Source: Polyangiaceae bacterium (lineage in GTDB: Bacteria; Myxococcota_A; Polyangia; Polyangiales; Polyangiaceae). From it: a stretch of DNA of 45,950 bases. The stretch lies in the NCBI GenBank assembly GCA_009780955.1, contig WQZB01000041.1, forward strand, positions 1 through 45,950, given 5' to 3'. Below the pieces are notes generated by a model. The model was not told where the DNA came from. It saw only the letters and a program-made list of their open reading frames with translations, and made no database searches. The translations under genes and the position numbers were made by a program. Positions 16,854 to 25,500 of this stretch are shown piece after piece. Positions within the stretch are counted from its first letter, which is position 1; every line of letters begins with the position of its first letter.

Positions 16854-17510
16854 ATGCTCCGCATCATCGCAATCCTGATCCTGGCTTCTGTCATCACCGC
16901 ATGTTCATTCATGAATCCGCCAAACCAGTACCTTCTCACAGAGGGTGTGCGGGCACGCGCTGCGGTGACGAGCCTCGAACAGACCGGTACGTTCATCAAT
17001 CACCAGCCCGAGTGCGATATCGGCTTGTCCATTCAGCCACCGGAGGGCGGTGAGCCTTTTCCCAGCAGCATTCGTCGGGTGGTTTTGCTTACGGACATAC
17101 CGAAGTTGCAGCCAGGAACCGTGCTCACTGTCTTCTATGATGCACGCGATCGCTCCAAGGCTCTCATCGTAGGGATTGGCGAGCCGCCGTCGGTATCGAA
17201 AGAGCAGGCGCAGGCAATGGCGCTTGCGGGTCAGGATCTGCTACGTGAGCTTTCGGCCCCCGGGGTTGCCGACTCCTACGCCGCGGTGGTGCTTGCTTTC
17301 GAACCACTCGGTATCCACATAAATGGCGACAATCCACTGGCCGTGATGACGGTCAAAGTGTTGCCGGCCGGTGGCGGCTCTTATGACGCCAAAATCACCG
17401 CCGTGTTTGGGCAGTCAAACCTGCCTAAATATCAGCCTGGGCGCGAGATTTACGTTCTTGTCGATAAGAAAAATCCGCAGCGTGTCACTGTCGATCGCGC
17501 GCGTATGTAG
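16854..17510 (+). CDS. Lipoprotein with duplicated small beta-rich domain
   Basis: A 218-residue predicted lipoprotein: the signal peptide MLRIIAILILASVITACSF has lipobox VITAC. The mature part contains two similar domains of about 70-80 residues. Each begins with a segment like RARAAVTSLEQTGTFIN or YAAVVLAFEPLGIHIN, continues with a strand-rich section, and ends with a (L)PK-x-QPG hairpin plus VFYDARDRSKALI or VLVDKKNPQRVTV. This style resembles the small domain seen beside SHOCT segments in other bacteria, but I cannot name it. It is the third gene of the nhaB-PII unit and may be a periplasmic partner. ATG 16854 is chosen because the signal peptide starts there. Confidence 0.75.
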   Translation: MLRIIAILILASVITACSFMNPPNQYLLTEGVRARAAVTSLEQTGTFINHQPECDIGLSIQPPEGGEPFPSSIRRVVLLTDIPKLQPGTVLTVFYDARDRSKALIVGIGEPPSVSKEQAQAMALAGQDLLRELSAPGVADSYAAVVLAFEPLGIHINGDNPLAVMTVKVLPAGGGSYDAKITAVFGQSNLPKYQPGREIYVLVDKKNPQRVTVDRARM

Positions 17511-17572
17511 CGAGCACGCCAGATGGGTCAAGAGCGCGGCGAGGTGCATGTGCTTGTGTGGTGCACGTACAC

Positions 17573-18445
17573 TCAGGAGATCGGTGGCGCGTCTGCGTCT
17601 GCATCGCGTACTGCCACGAGCGCGCGGCTCACTTCTTCGAGCGAATCCGACGCGGCCTCCACGTCTTTCTGCGCAACGTCGTCGAGCGCGATGGACGCAG
17701 CCGATGCCGAGTCGACGGCCGCATAAGCGCGCGTCAAGACGCTTACGTGTTCTTCGATGCGCTGATCGACCGCGCCGAGCACGACCCTCTTGCCCGATCC
17801 GGATGGAAGCTGCACCAGCGTGTGCTCGAGGCGCGCACGCGCCTCCGCGAGCCGAAGAAGCGAGCGCCAGGTTGCGGTCACGCTGGCGTCGATGTTGCGA
17901 TCGAGCGGGATGCCCGATGCGATACGCCGAAGCTCGGCGCCGTTCGAGAGAAGTTCGCGCGCCGGGCCTGAAAGGGATTGCGATGTGACATCGAGGGCGT
18001 GAGCCACCGGATCATCGGCGGGCACGAGCAGGGGCAACGCGCAAACCACCGCCCCAACGACCACGGCGACGGCCGCGATGGCGAATGACGAGGACGCAAA
18101 CGCCGTCGACAGAGATCCAGACAAGGCGCCGGCGACACACGCGAAAAGCATGTGCAGCGCACGCATTTGTGGCGTGCGGATCCGCGTGGTGCGTTCGGCG
18201 AATGCGCATGCCACGAGAACTGCTCCCGCGGCCGCGGGTGAGAATGGCGCGAGCATGCCCCCGGCCAATGCGCCGGCGGCGCCCGAGGCTACGGCGAGTG
18301 CAGAAATGCTGCTGCTCGCCGCCACGGCGACGAGCACCGCGAGCCACACGAGCGATACCGACGCCGCGATTGGCTCGAGCCTGGCAGTGAAAGGAGCGAG
18401 CGCGAAGAGGCAAGCCGCGGCGACGATGAAAGCTATTTTGCGCAT
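17573..18445 (-). CDS. Membrane protein of unknown function, vWA partner
   Basis: A 290-residue protein. The N-terminal half (about 1-145) holds four or five alanine/valine-rich membrane segments. The C-terminal half (about 150-290) is soluble, helical and rich in Ala, Glu and Arg (ASVTATWRSLLRLAEARARLEHTL), probably coiled coil. No known domain was recognised. Its start is only 3 bp after the vWA-protein stop, so the two are co-transcribed and likely act together at the membrane. It ends convergent with the 16854 lipoprotein gene. Confidence 0.7.
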   Translation of the reverse strand: MRKIAFIVAAACLFALAPFTARLEPIAASVSLVWLAVLVAVAASSSISALAVASGAAGALAGGMLAPFSPAAAGAVLVACAFAERTTRIRTPQMRALHMLFACVAGALSGSLSTAFASSSFAIAAVAVVVGAVVCALPLLVPADDPVAHALDVTSQSLSGPARELLSNGAELRRIASGIPLDRNIDASVTATWRSLLRLAEARARLEHTLVQLPSGSGKRVVLGAVDQRIEEHVSVLTRAYAAVDSASAASIALDDVAQKDVEAASDSLEEVSRALVAVRDADADAPPIS

Positions 18446-18448
18446 GGT

Positions 18449-19903
18449 TCAATAGGCCTTTCGTTTGACGTTGCCCATTTCCCTGGCCGTGCTGGCTTTC
18501 GCGGCGGCGCGACCGGCGGCTGCCGAGGGCGCGACGGCCCTGAACGTTTCCTTCGCTTTGCGATAACTATCGATCTGGGACTCGAGCGCGGGTACAGCCT
18601 GTGCGGGCGCCGCGGCACGCGCCTCGGAGAGCGCGGCTTCGTTGGCTTCGACGAGCTCCGTCGCGCGCGTCACATCGCCTTGGGCGTAGGCGCTCGCGGC
18701 TTCGATTTGGCGCTTCGATGCCATGACGCTCGCCGCGCTCGCGAGCACGGCGCCGTCGCGCCCGCGCATGACTTCGTTTGGATCGCGACTCGCCACGAGG
18801 GTGAGGCGTGGCACGTCGACGTCGATGGCCCCCTTGCGGCTCACGCGGTTCCATCGCGCGTGGGGGATGATATCGAGATGTCCATCGACATCGCCATCGG
18901 TCGCGAGCTCCACGATCCCACGGCGATCGTCGCCCGCGAAGAGCGAGCCGAACGACAATTCGACCGTGCGTTTGCCGCGCCCTTGCGGGCTTGCGTCGGC
19001 ACCCGTGGCGGAGACGAACGTGACGCCCTCGGGCAAGGTCAACGTCACGACAGCGTTCTCGATCGTCGTCGATGCCGTTTCGACGAGCTCGCGTGAAAGA
19101 AAGCTCGCGAGGGACGCGCCATCTTTGACGAACGCGAAGTTTCCGTGCCCGCTTTGCGCGACCGATCCCATGTAGGCTTCATCGAAATCGAGGCCGATGC
19201 CGAGCGACGAGACGACCACACCGCTGCGGTACGCGCCCTCCGCGAGCTGTTCGGCCTGCGCGCGGGTGCTGTCGAGCCCGTCGCTGACGAGCACCACGCG
19301 GCGCACGCGATCGCCGTTCGAGGCACGCAGCGCCGTGAGCCCCTCCGACAGTCCGCGCGGGATGTTCGTACCACCGCCTGCGAATAGCTCGCGAATGCGT
19401 GAGGCGAGCGGAGAGCGAACACTGCCCACGCGCGCAAGAGGCTGCAGCAGTTCGCTCGAGTCGGAGTAGCGAACGAGCGCGATCTCGTCGTCGTCACGCA
19501 TTTGCGCGAGCAATTCGAGCACCGAGCGCTTCGCCTCATTGATTTTTTCGCCCTCCATCGACCCGGACGTGTCGAGCACCACGGCGAGCGAGATTGGCGC
19601 GCGCTCTTTCGCGTTGCCTTCTGCTGGGTCGGCAACGATGCGCACTTCGGCGAACAGGTGCGTTTGCGATCCGCGCAGAACATGCGAATGACTGAGCGAT
19701 ACCGTACCGCGCGCGCCCGATCCCGAGAACGACACGGCGTTCGTGCCCGACGCGATCGACGGTGAGGTTGTGGTCCGCGTGATCCACGACGATCCGGCGG
19801 CCGATGACTTGTGAAGGATGAGACCGCCCGCAGCGAGAACGACGGCAGCGATGGCGACGCCTCGACGGAGCGCGGGTGAACGAAACCAAAAAGAGAATGC
19901 CAT
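18449..19903 (-). CDS. Membrane-anchored von Willebrand factor A protein
   Basis: About 484 residues. An N-terminal membrane anchor (RRGVAIAAVVLAAGGLIL) is followed by a beta-rich section and a vWA domain with a complete metal-ion site: DTSGSM near residue 111, Thr in GGGTNIPRG, and Asp in VSDGLDST. After the vWA domain comes a beta-sandwich-like part, then a helical, Ala/Glu-rich C-terminus (AAPAQAVPALESQIDSYRKAKE). It is predicted to be exported or anchored with the domain outside the cytoplasm. vWA domains bind protein partners through Mg2+; the partner here may be the next gene's membrane protein. No MoxR ATPase lies nearby. A GTG at 19924 would add seven residues. Confidence 0.85.
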   Translation of the reverse strand: MAFSFWFRSPALRRGVAIAAVVLAAGGLILHKSSAAGSSWITRTTTSPSIASGTNAVSFSGSGARGTVSLSHSHVLRGSQTHLFAEVRIVADPAEGNAKERAPISLAVVLDTSGSMEGEKINEAKRSVLELLAQMRDDDEIALVRYSDSSELLQPLARVGSVRSPLASRIRELFAGGGTNIPRGLSEGLTALRASNGDRVRRVVLVSDGLDSTRAQAEQLAEGAYRSGVVVSSLGIGLDFDEAYMGSVAQSGHGNFAFVKDGASLASFLSRELVETASTTIENAVVTLTLPEGVTFVSATGADASPQGRGKRTVELSFGSLFAGDDRRGIVELATDGDVDGHLDIIPHARWNRVSRKGAIDVDVPRLTLVASRDPNEVMRGRDGAVLASAASVMASKRQIEAASAYAQGDVTRATELVEANEAALSEARAAAPAQAVPALESQIDSYRKAKETFRAVAPSAAAGRAAAKASTAREMGNVKRKAY

Positions 19904-19963
19904 GCGCGCGGTACGCACGAGCACGCGGATCGATCTGAGGAATGTGCTAACCTGTTTTAAAGC

Positions 19964-20581
19964 ATGCGTATCGCCGTCATCGTCACTTTCGTCGCTACAT
20001 CGGTTTTTTCGGCCCTGACCTTCGGTTGCAGCTCAAGCTCAGACGACGGTGTCAGCAACAACTCGAACGAGAGTGTCGAGTCTTTCGTTGTGGGTGGAAC
20101 ATTCGACGCACTGCCATTCAAACCCGTGGATGGCATGGGTGGATTCACCACGCTTGATAAGGACGGTTTGCCGTATCCGGTTGGCAGTAATGCACAGAGT
20201 GTGTTTAGGGCCATCATTTCCGATCGCCCCGATCTCTGCGGAGCAGGCTCCGTGCGTCCAAATGAAACAATGTTGACCATTGCAGCGTATGGCGATGGTC
20301 TCCCGTTTCAGCCAGGCACCTACGACACTGCCATGTCGGAGTACAATTCTGGTCGAGCTGATGTCAGCCTTGTGACGACGGATGAAACTTGCAGTAATAC
20401 GTCCTTCCCGCATTACTTCGCCGTTTCAGGTACGGTGGTGATCACCAGTGTGACGCCCACATCCGTTGCCGGAACATTCGATGTGACTCTCGAAGGGGAC
20501 CTAGGCACTCTCCAAGGCTCGTTCAATGTACCGTTGTGTCCGTCGTCGGTGTGGCCAGAAACCGTAAGTTGCGTGCCGTAG
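19964..20581 (+). CDS. Predicted lipoprotein, unknown function
   Basis: A 205-residue protein with signal peptide MRIAVIVTFVATSVFSALTFGC; Cys22 is the lipobox cysteine and is followed by a Ser/Asp/Asn-rich spacer. The mature domain is beta-rich with four further cysteines (in DLCGAG, ETCSNT, PLCPS and VSCVP), which could pair as two disulphides. It has no recognised family. It is divergent from the vWA gene, with about 60 bp between starts, and its stop converges on typA with 3 bp between. Confidence 0.72.
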   Translation: MRIAVIVTFVATSVFSALTFGCSSSSDDGVSNNSNESVESFVVGGTFDALPFKPVDGMGGFTTLDKDGLPYPVGSNAQSVFRAIISDRPDLCGAGSVRPNETMLTIAAYGDGLPFQPGTYDTAMSEYNSGRADVSLVTTDETCSNTSFPHYFAVSGTVVITSVTPTSVAGTFDVTLEGDLGTLQGSFNVPLCPSSVWPETVSCVP

Positions 20582-20584
20582 CCA

Positions 20585-22480
20585 TCAACGCGCATCGCCT
20601 CTTACGCTCTCGGATGTGCTCTCGGCAATGCCTCGTGCTCCTGCTTCCTCAATCGCGGTTGACCGGTGTGGCCGCCGACTGCATTGCAGAATCTGCTTTC
20701 GGACGCGCACGGCATCGGGGGTGACCTCGACGAGTTCGTCGGCGTCAATCCATTCCATGGCGGTTTCGATGGTCAGTGTGCGCGGGACCGCCAACATCAC
20801 ATTTTCGTCTTTGCCGTGGTTGCGCACATTCGTTTGCTTCTTCTCTTTGACGAAGTTGACGTCGGCATCGGCTGGCCGATTGTGCTCGCCCACAATCATG
20901 CCTTCGTAAACTTCCACACCTGGCGAGATGAAAAAGACGCCACGTGGTTGCAAGTGGTTCATGGCATACGGCATGGCAGTGCCCGCGCGATCCGACACAA
21001 TCGCGCCGAGCTGACGCTTTGGCATCACGCCACCCCACGGCTCCCAGCCATCGAACAGCGTCGTCAAAAGGCCCGTGCCGCGCGTTGCCGTGAGAAATTC
21101 GCCGCGCAGGCCGATGAGCCCACGGCTTGGAATGCGAAACTCGAGGCGCGCGCGGCCGTGACCATGATTGGCCATCTTCGTCATTCGACCGCGGCGCGAG
21201 CCGAGTCGTTCGGTGACAATGCCAATGTATGGTTCAGGCACGTCAATGACTGCGAGCTCGTAAGGTTCGTGCGCAACGCCGTCGATGATGCGCGTGACGA
21301 CTTCGGGGTTGCCTAACTGCATCTCGTAGCCTTCGCGGCGCATCGTTTCGACCAAGATTGCGAGTTGCAATTCGCCGCGGCCAAGAACCACGAACGTGTC
21401 GGGTGAGTCGGTGTCTTCGAAACGCAGCGCAAGGTTTCTGCGCGTTTCTTTGACGAGACGCTCACGGAGCTTTCTGCTCGTGAGAAACTTCGAAGTTTTG
21501 CATTTGCCGGCAAAAGGCGAGGTGTTGACGCCAATGCGCATTTTGATGGTCGGCTGTTCGACAACAATGCGCGACAGTGCTCGATTCTCCCAACCGTCGG
21601 ACAAATCAACAATGGTGTCACCCACGTCGATTTCGTCGATGCCTGCAATGGCGATAATTTCGCCCGCTTGCGCCTCTGGCATGGTTGCGCGCTTCAGGCC
21701 CTCGAACGTTGAAAGCACCTTGATGGTCGCTTTCGTGCGCTCGCCATCTTTGAGAATGCCCACGGGCTGGTTTGCGCGAATCGTGCCCGAGCTAATGCGG
21801 CCGATCGCAAGGCGGCCAACGTAATCGTCGTGATCGAGATTGTTGACGAGGATCTGCAAGGGACCGTTCGATTCGCCCTTTGGCGGCGGCACTTTCGCAA
21901 GAATCGTTTCGAATAGCGGCGCAAGATTCATGTTCGGATCATCAAGAGCGCGCTTCGCGATTCCTTCGCGGCCAATGGCGTAAAGCACGGGGAAGTCGAC
22001 TTGCGTGTCGGAAGCTTCAAGGTCGATGAAAAGGTCGAAAACTTCGTTCAAAACTTCGGTGGGGCGAGCGTCGTTGCGATCGATTTTGTTGATCACGACA
22101 ACGATCGGAAATCCAAGCTCGAGGCACTTCCGAAGCACAAAGCGCGTTTGAGGAAGTGGGCCTTCGGCCGCATCAACGAGAAGAATGGCGCCGTCGGCCA
22201 TCATCAGCGTGCGCTCGACCTCACCGCCGAAATCGGCGTGGCCTGGGGTGTCGACCACGTTGATTTTCGTGATCGTGCCATCGGGCGAACGCCAACGAAC
22301 CGACGTGTTCTTCGCGAGAATCGTGATGCCGCGTTCGCGTTCGAGATCGTTTGAATCCATCACGCGCTCGGCAACGGTTTCGTTCTCGCGAAACGTGCCA
22401 GCCTGCTTGAGCATGTGGTCGACGAGCGTGGTTTTGCCGTGGTCGACGTGGGCGACGATCGCCACGTTTCGAAGCTGCAT
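20585..22480 (-). CDS. typA: Ribosome-associated GTPase TypA/BipA
   Basis: A translational GTPase of about 631 residues that binds 70S ribosomes and supports growth under stress and 50S assembly. G motifs: [22 protein letters not shown] and NKIDR, followed by EF-Tu domain II, the EF-G-like domains ([29 protein letters not shown]), and the TypA-specific C-terminal domain ([21 protein letters not shown] ... KEKKQTNVR). The start at ATG 22480 gives the conserved [15 protein letters not shown]; the frame stays open further, into repeat locus D, but that part is not conserved. The last 20 or so residues (after RVRKQIL) are a non-conserved basic tail. Confidence 0.96.
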   Translation of the reverse strand: MQLRNVAIVAHVDHGKTTLVDHMLKQAGTFRENETVAERVMDSNDLERERGITILAKNTSVRWRSPDGTITKINVVDTPGHADFGGEVERTLMMADGAILLVDAAEGPLPQTRFVLRKCLELGFPIVVVINKIDRNDARPTEVLNEVFDLFIDLEASDTQVDFPVLYAIGREGIAKRALDDPNMNLAPLFETILAKVPPPKGESNGPLQILVNNLDHDDYVGRLAIGRISSGTIRANQPVGILKDGERTKATIKVLSTFEGLKRATMPEAQAGEIIAIAGIDEIDVGDTIVDLSDGWENRALSRIVVEQPTIKMRIGVNTSPFAGKCKTSKFLTSRKLRERLVKETRRNLALRFEDTDSPDTFVVLGRGELQLAILVETMRREGYEMQLGNPEVVTRIIDGVAHEPYELAVIDVPEPYIGIVTERLGSRRGRMTKMANHGHGRARLEFRIPSRGLIGLRGEFLTATRGTGLLTTLFDGWEPWGGVMPKRQLGAIVSDRAGTAMPYAMNHLQPRGVFFISPGVEVYEGMIVGEHNRPADADVNFVKEKKQTNVRNHGKDENVMLAVPRTLTIETAMEWIDADELVEVTPDAVRVRKQILQCSRRPHRSTAIEEAGARGIAESTSESVRGDAR

Positions 22481-22519
22481 AAGGTGCCGCTCTTTAGTCG
22501 TCAGCGAGCCATGCTGCAA

Positions 22520-22596
22520 GTAGGGGCGTATGGCCATACGCCCCTACACGCAACCGTTGACAAATAGCGTCCGTAGGGGCGCCATTCATGGCGCCC
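22520..22596. repeat. GTAG palindromic repeats, locus D (two units)
   Basis: D1 (22520-22547) is a perfect 28-nt palindrome with core ATGGCCAT, the same type as C2. D2 (22573-22596) is a 24-nt unit with core ATTCAT followed by GACCGC, the same as B1 in trpC. D2 overlaps the 3' end of the minus-strand giant TPR gene: it encodes the last residues (GRAP) and supplies the TGA stop at 22586-22588. Confidence 0.88.
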
Positions 22597-25500
22597 GACC
22601 GCTCAAGCCAAGTCGAGCCCTAGCTTCCGCATACATGTCCGTAACGCCGAACGCGATGAGTTCGCGAGCCTCGGTTGTGCGCGCAATCCACGTTGCGCGC
22701 GCAGCAGCAGCAGCCTGGCCTTGCGGCGCGCTGTCTTCTCCGTGAGCCCACGCGATACCATCAAGGGCAGCAGCCGGATCGCCAACCGCCAGAAGCGCCA
22801 CCCGATTGGCCCACGCAACGGCACCCGGACCAAGCATGGCTGCTTGCGCGCCGAGCGTTCCAGCGGCTTCGAGCGCAACGAGTCGAACGTTCCTGTCGAG
22901 ATTTCGTGGAAGTGCGGGCGCGATATGGCGGGCAAGTTCGGCGGCTCGTCGCGCGTCGACTCCTTGTGGAACAAAGGCCGGGTTGAAGGTCGTGAAAAGT
23001 GCCGAAATAAGCAAGGCAACGTCTTGGGCGTGGCTGCGAACGAGCGCCGAGGCGCGCGAATGAATCATCTTGAGGGCACGCACGATCACAAAAGTGGTTG
23101 CAGGGTGCTCGGGCGCCGCGGTCAATCGTTCGCCAACCAAGAGCGTTGGCGGGTTCGACGAAAGCGGAATTGCCAAGCGTTTGAGTTGAGGCGATACAAC
23201 CACTTGCAGCGCGCCAAGGCCGATGACTTTTGCGATAGTGCCAATGGTTGTGCCGAGCGGCGTTCGTGGAGCAAGAGGTGTCGCACGAAGCGCCCGAAGA
23301 TCGACCGCCGAAACTGCGTCGAGCGCATCGCCTGCACCAAAAAGCAGTGTGCGCAGCGCCGGTGAGATGATCTCCGGGGCAAGGATCTCATCGAGGCGAG
23401 GATCGACTGCGCGGGCATCGGCTCCCGCAATCGGTGGGGGGGACGATGGATCCGCGCTGCCAGGCTTGGCGCTTCGGCCTTCGACCGCTGCGAGGGTAGC
23501 CGACACGATGCGCGCGCCGTCAGCGTTGCCTCGGAGCTCGCAAGTGGCGTGCAGCACTTCGAAGATCGAAGTCACGAACCTTCCGGTAGCGAACGTACGA
23601 CGAGCATCGGCCGCGGCACGATCCAGCAGAATGTGCATGGCTGGCATCTGATGCTGCCGCACGTAGAATTCGGCCATCGCACGCAAGACCACGACAGAGG
23701 CCGGAAACTCGCGCCGCGCGGCCTCGAGCACCTGCTCGGTTCGGCGCATGTCATGCCCGATAACCTCGTGGATCTTGGCAAGCTCCATGAGCCTTGCAAT
23801 GCGCTTGTCCGGATCGGTCGCTTCTGCGGCGAGCTCTTGCTGAATCTCCACGGCGTGGACGGCGTCGCCCTGACGCCGGTAGATGTCGATAAGCTTTTCG
23901 AGCGTTGGCACATCTTTCGGTTTTCTCTTGAGAACCTCGCGGTACGCAACCTCGGCGCGCGACAGGTTCACCGTGTGCTGGGCGTAGATCTCGCCGAGAC
24001 GCTGGTAGATCGCACGCTGCTCGTCTTCGGATGGAACCGCGCGTGCTAGCCGTATATAGGCTTGCTCGGCACCGGCCCAGTCGCCCTCTTTGGCACAAAG
24101 TTCGGCCATTGCACTGAGCGCCGCAGAGTGATCGGGTTGGCGTTCGAGCGCGCTTTCGAGCGAGGCTTTTGCTTTTTGCAACTCGCCCATATCGAGAACG
24201 GCACGAGCGAGTTCTACTTCGATGGCAACGCGCTCGCCATCATCGTGCACAGTTTCGAGGCGCCGCTCGAGCAAGTGTGCGAGCTCGGCGTCGAGCCTTC
24301 TTTCGGAGTAAAGCTTCGAGAGTCGATCGAATATGTCTTCATAGTTTGCGTCGATCTCGGCACACTGCTCGAGGGCGCTCATGCCTCGTTCTGCATCGCC
24401 AACGTCTTCGAGCCAAATGCGCGCAGCTTGGTACCACGCAAGAAGTTGATGGTTTGGCACCGAGCTCGTGCGCGCAAGGCTCTCGCAGGCTTCTGCACTG
24501 GCGCTTTTCTCGCCAGCAATGGCACGCGTTTCGGTGAGCAGTCCCCAGGTGACGACATCGCCAGGATCTTCGCTTGCAGCTTGCTCGAGGTAGGCGCGTG
24601 CCTCTTTGTGACGGTCAAGGCGGCTTGCCGCTTCGGCCGCGCGTAGCAAGAGCGCGGCGCGTTCCGCCGGTCGTTGCGTGCGTTCTACGAGCTCGATCAT
24701 GGTCGAGAGGATCGCGCTGTCGTCCTTCTCTACTCGTGCGTGCCCATTGAGCGCGCGGATCGCCCAGAGCGATGGCTCTGACTGCTTGGATGCGAGTCGT
24801 GCCAAAGGAGCCGTCTCCTCCCAACTGGCTCTGGTGCCTTGCGCTGCCCGGCGGCGAATGTACAAGCGAGCCGCGAGCTGCGCGTGCCCTGTAGATTCTC
24901 CGCCACCCGTTCCATCGAGTGCGCTCGCGATCTGCTCGAAAATCGGATCGAGCTCGTCGTCGCTGCCGCGCGTGATGAGCGCATGTTCAACGAAACGCAG
25001 GCTTATCTTTGACCGCGGTGCGACTTCGAGCGCGGCTCGGTGCCATCGTACGGCGGCCGCCATGTCTTTGCGTCCATACGCCTCGATGTCGGCGAGTCTC
25101 TCGAAGGTTTCGCGACGCGTCGTCGGGTTTTCGGTTGTCGTGGCGAGCATGGCAAGCTCGCTGGTGAGTTCGTGCGCTGCTCCTGTTGCGATCGCGGCGC
25201 GTTCTGCGATGAGCGAACAAAGACCCTTGTCACCGGCCTCGCGGGCGCTCGTTGCGGCGCGCAAGGCTCCGGCCGTGTCGGAAGCGGCTTGGTATTCGAG
25301 TGCGGCTTCGGCGAAGAAAAGCGCTCGAGATGGCCCCGTCGATTTTTCGGCGCGACGCTCGCGCCATTGCCCACGACAAGTTAGCGGCTCGGTCGCAAGC
25401 CGTTCGTAAAGCTCGCGCAGTGCCATGTCGTCGGGGCGAGCGCCATGCGCTTGTTCGAGCAAGGTACTTGCGTGCTCGCGATCGCGGTTGGCAACGAGCA

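Noticed and set aside
2261..22596. CRISPR array
   Set aside because: Palindromic units are scattered singly or in pairs with irregular spacing; no cas genes and no regular spacers.
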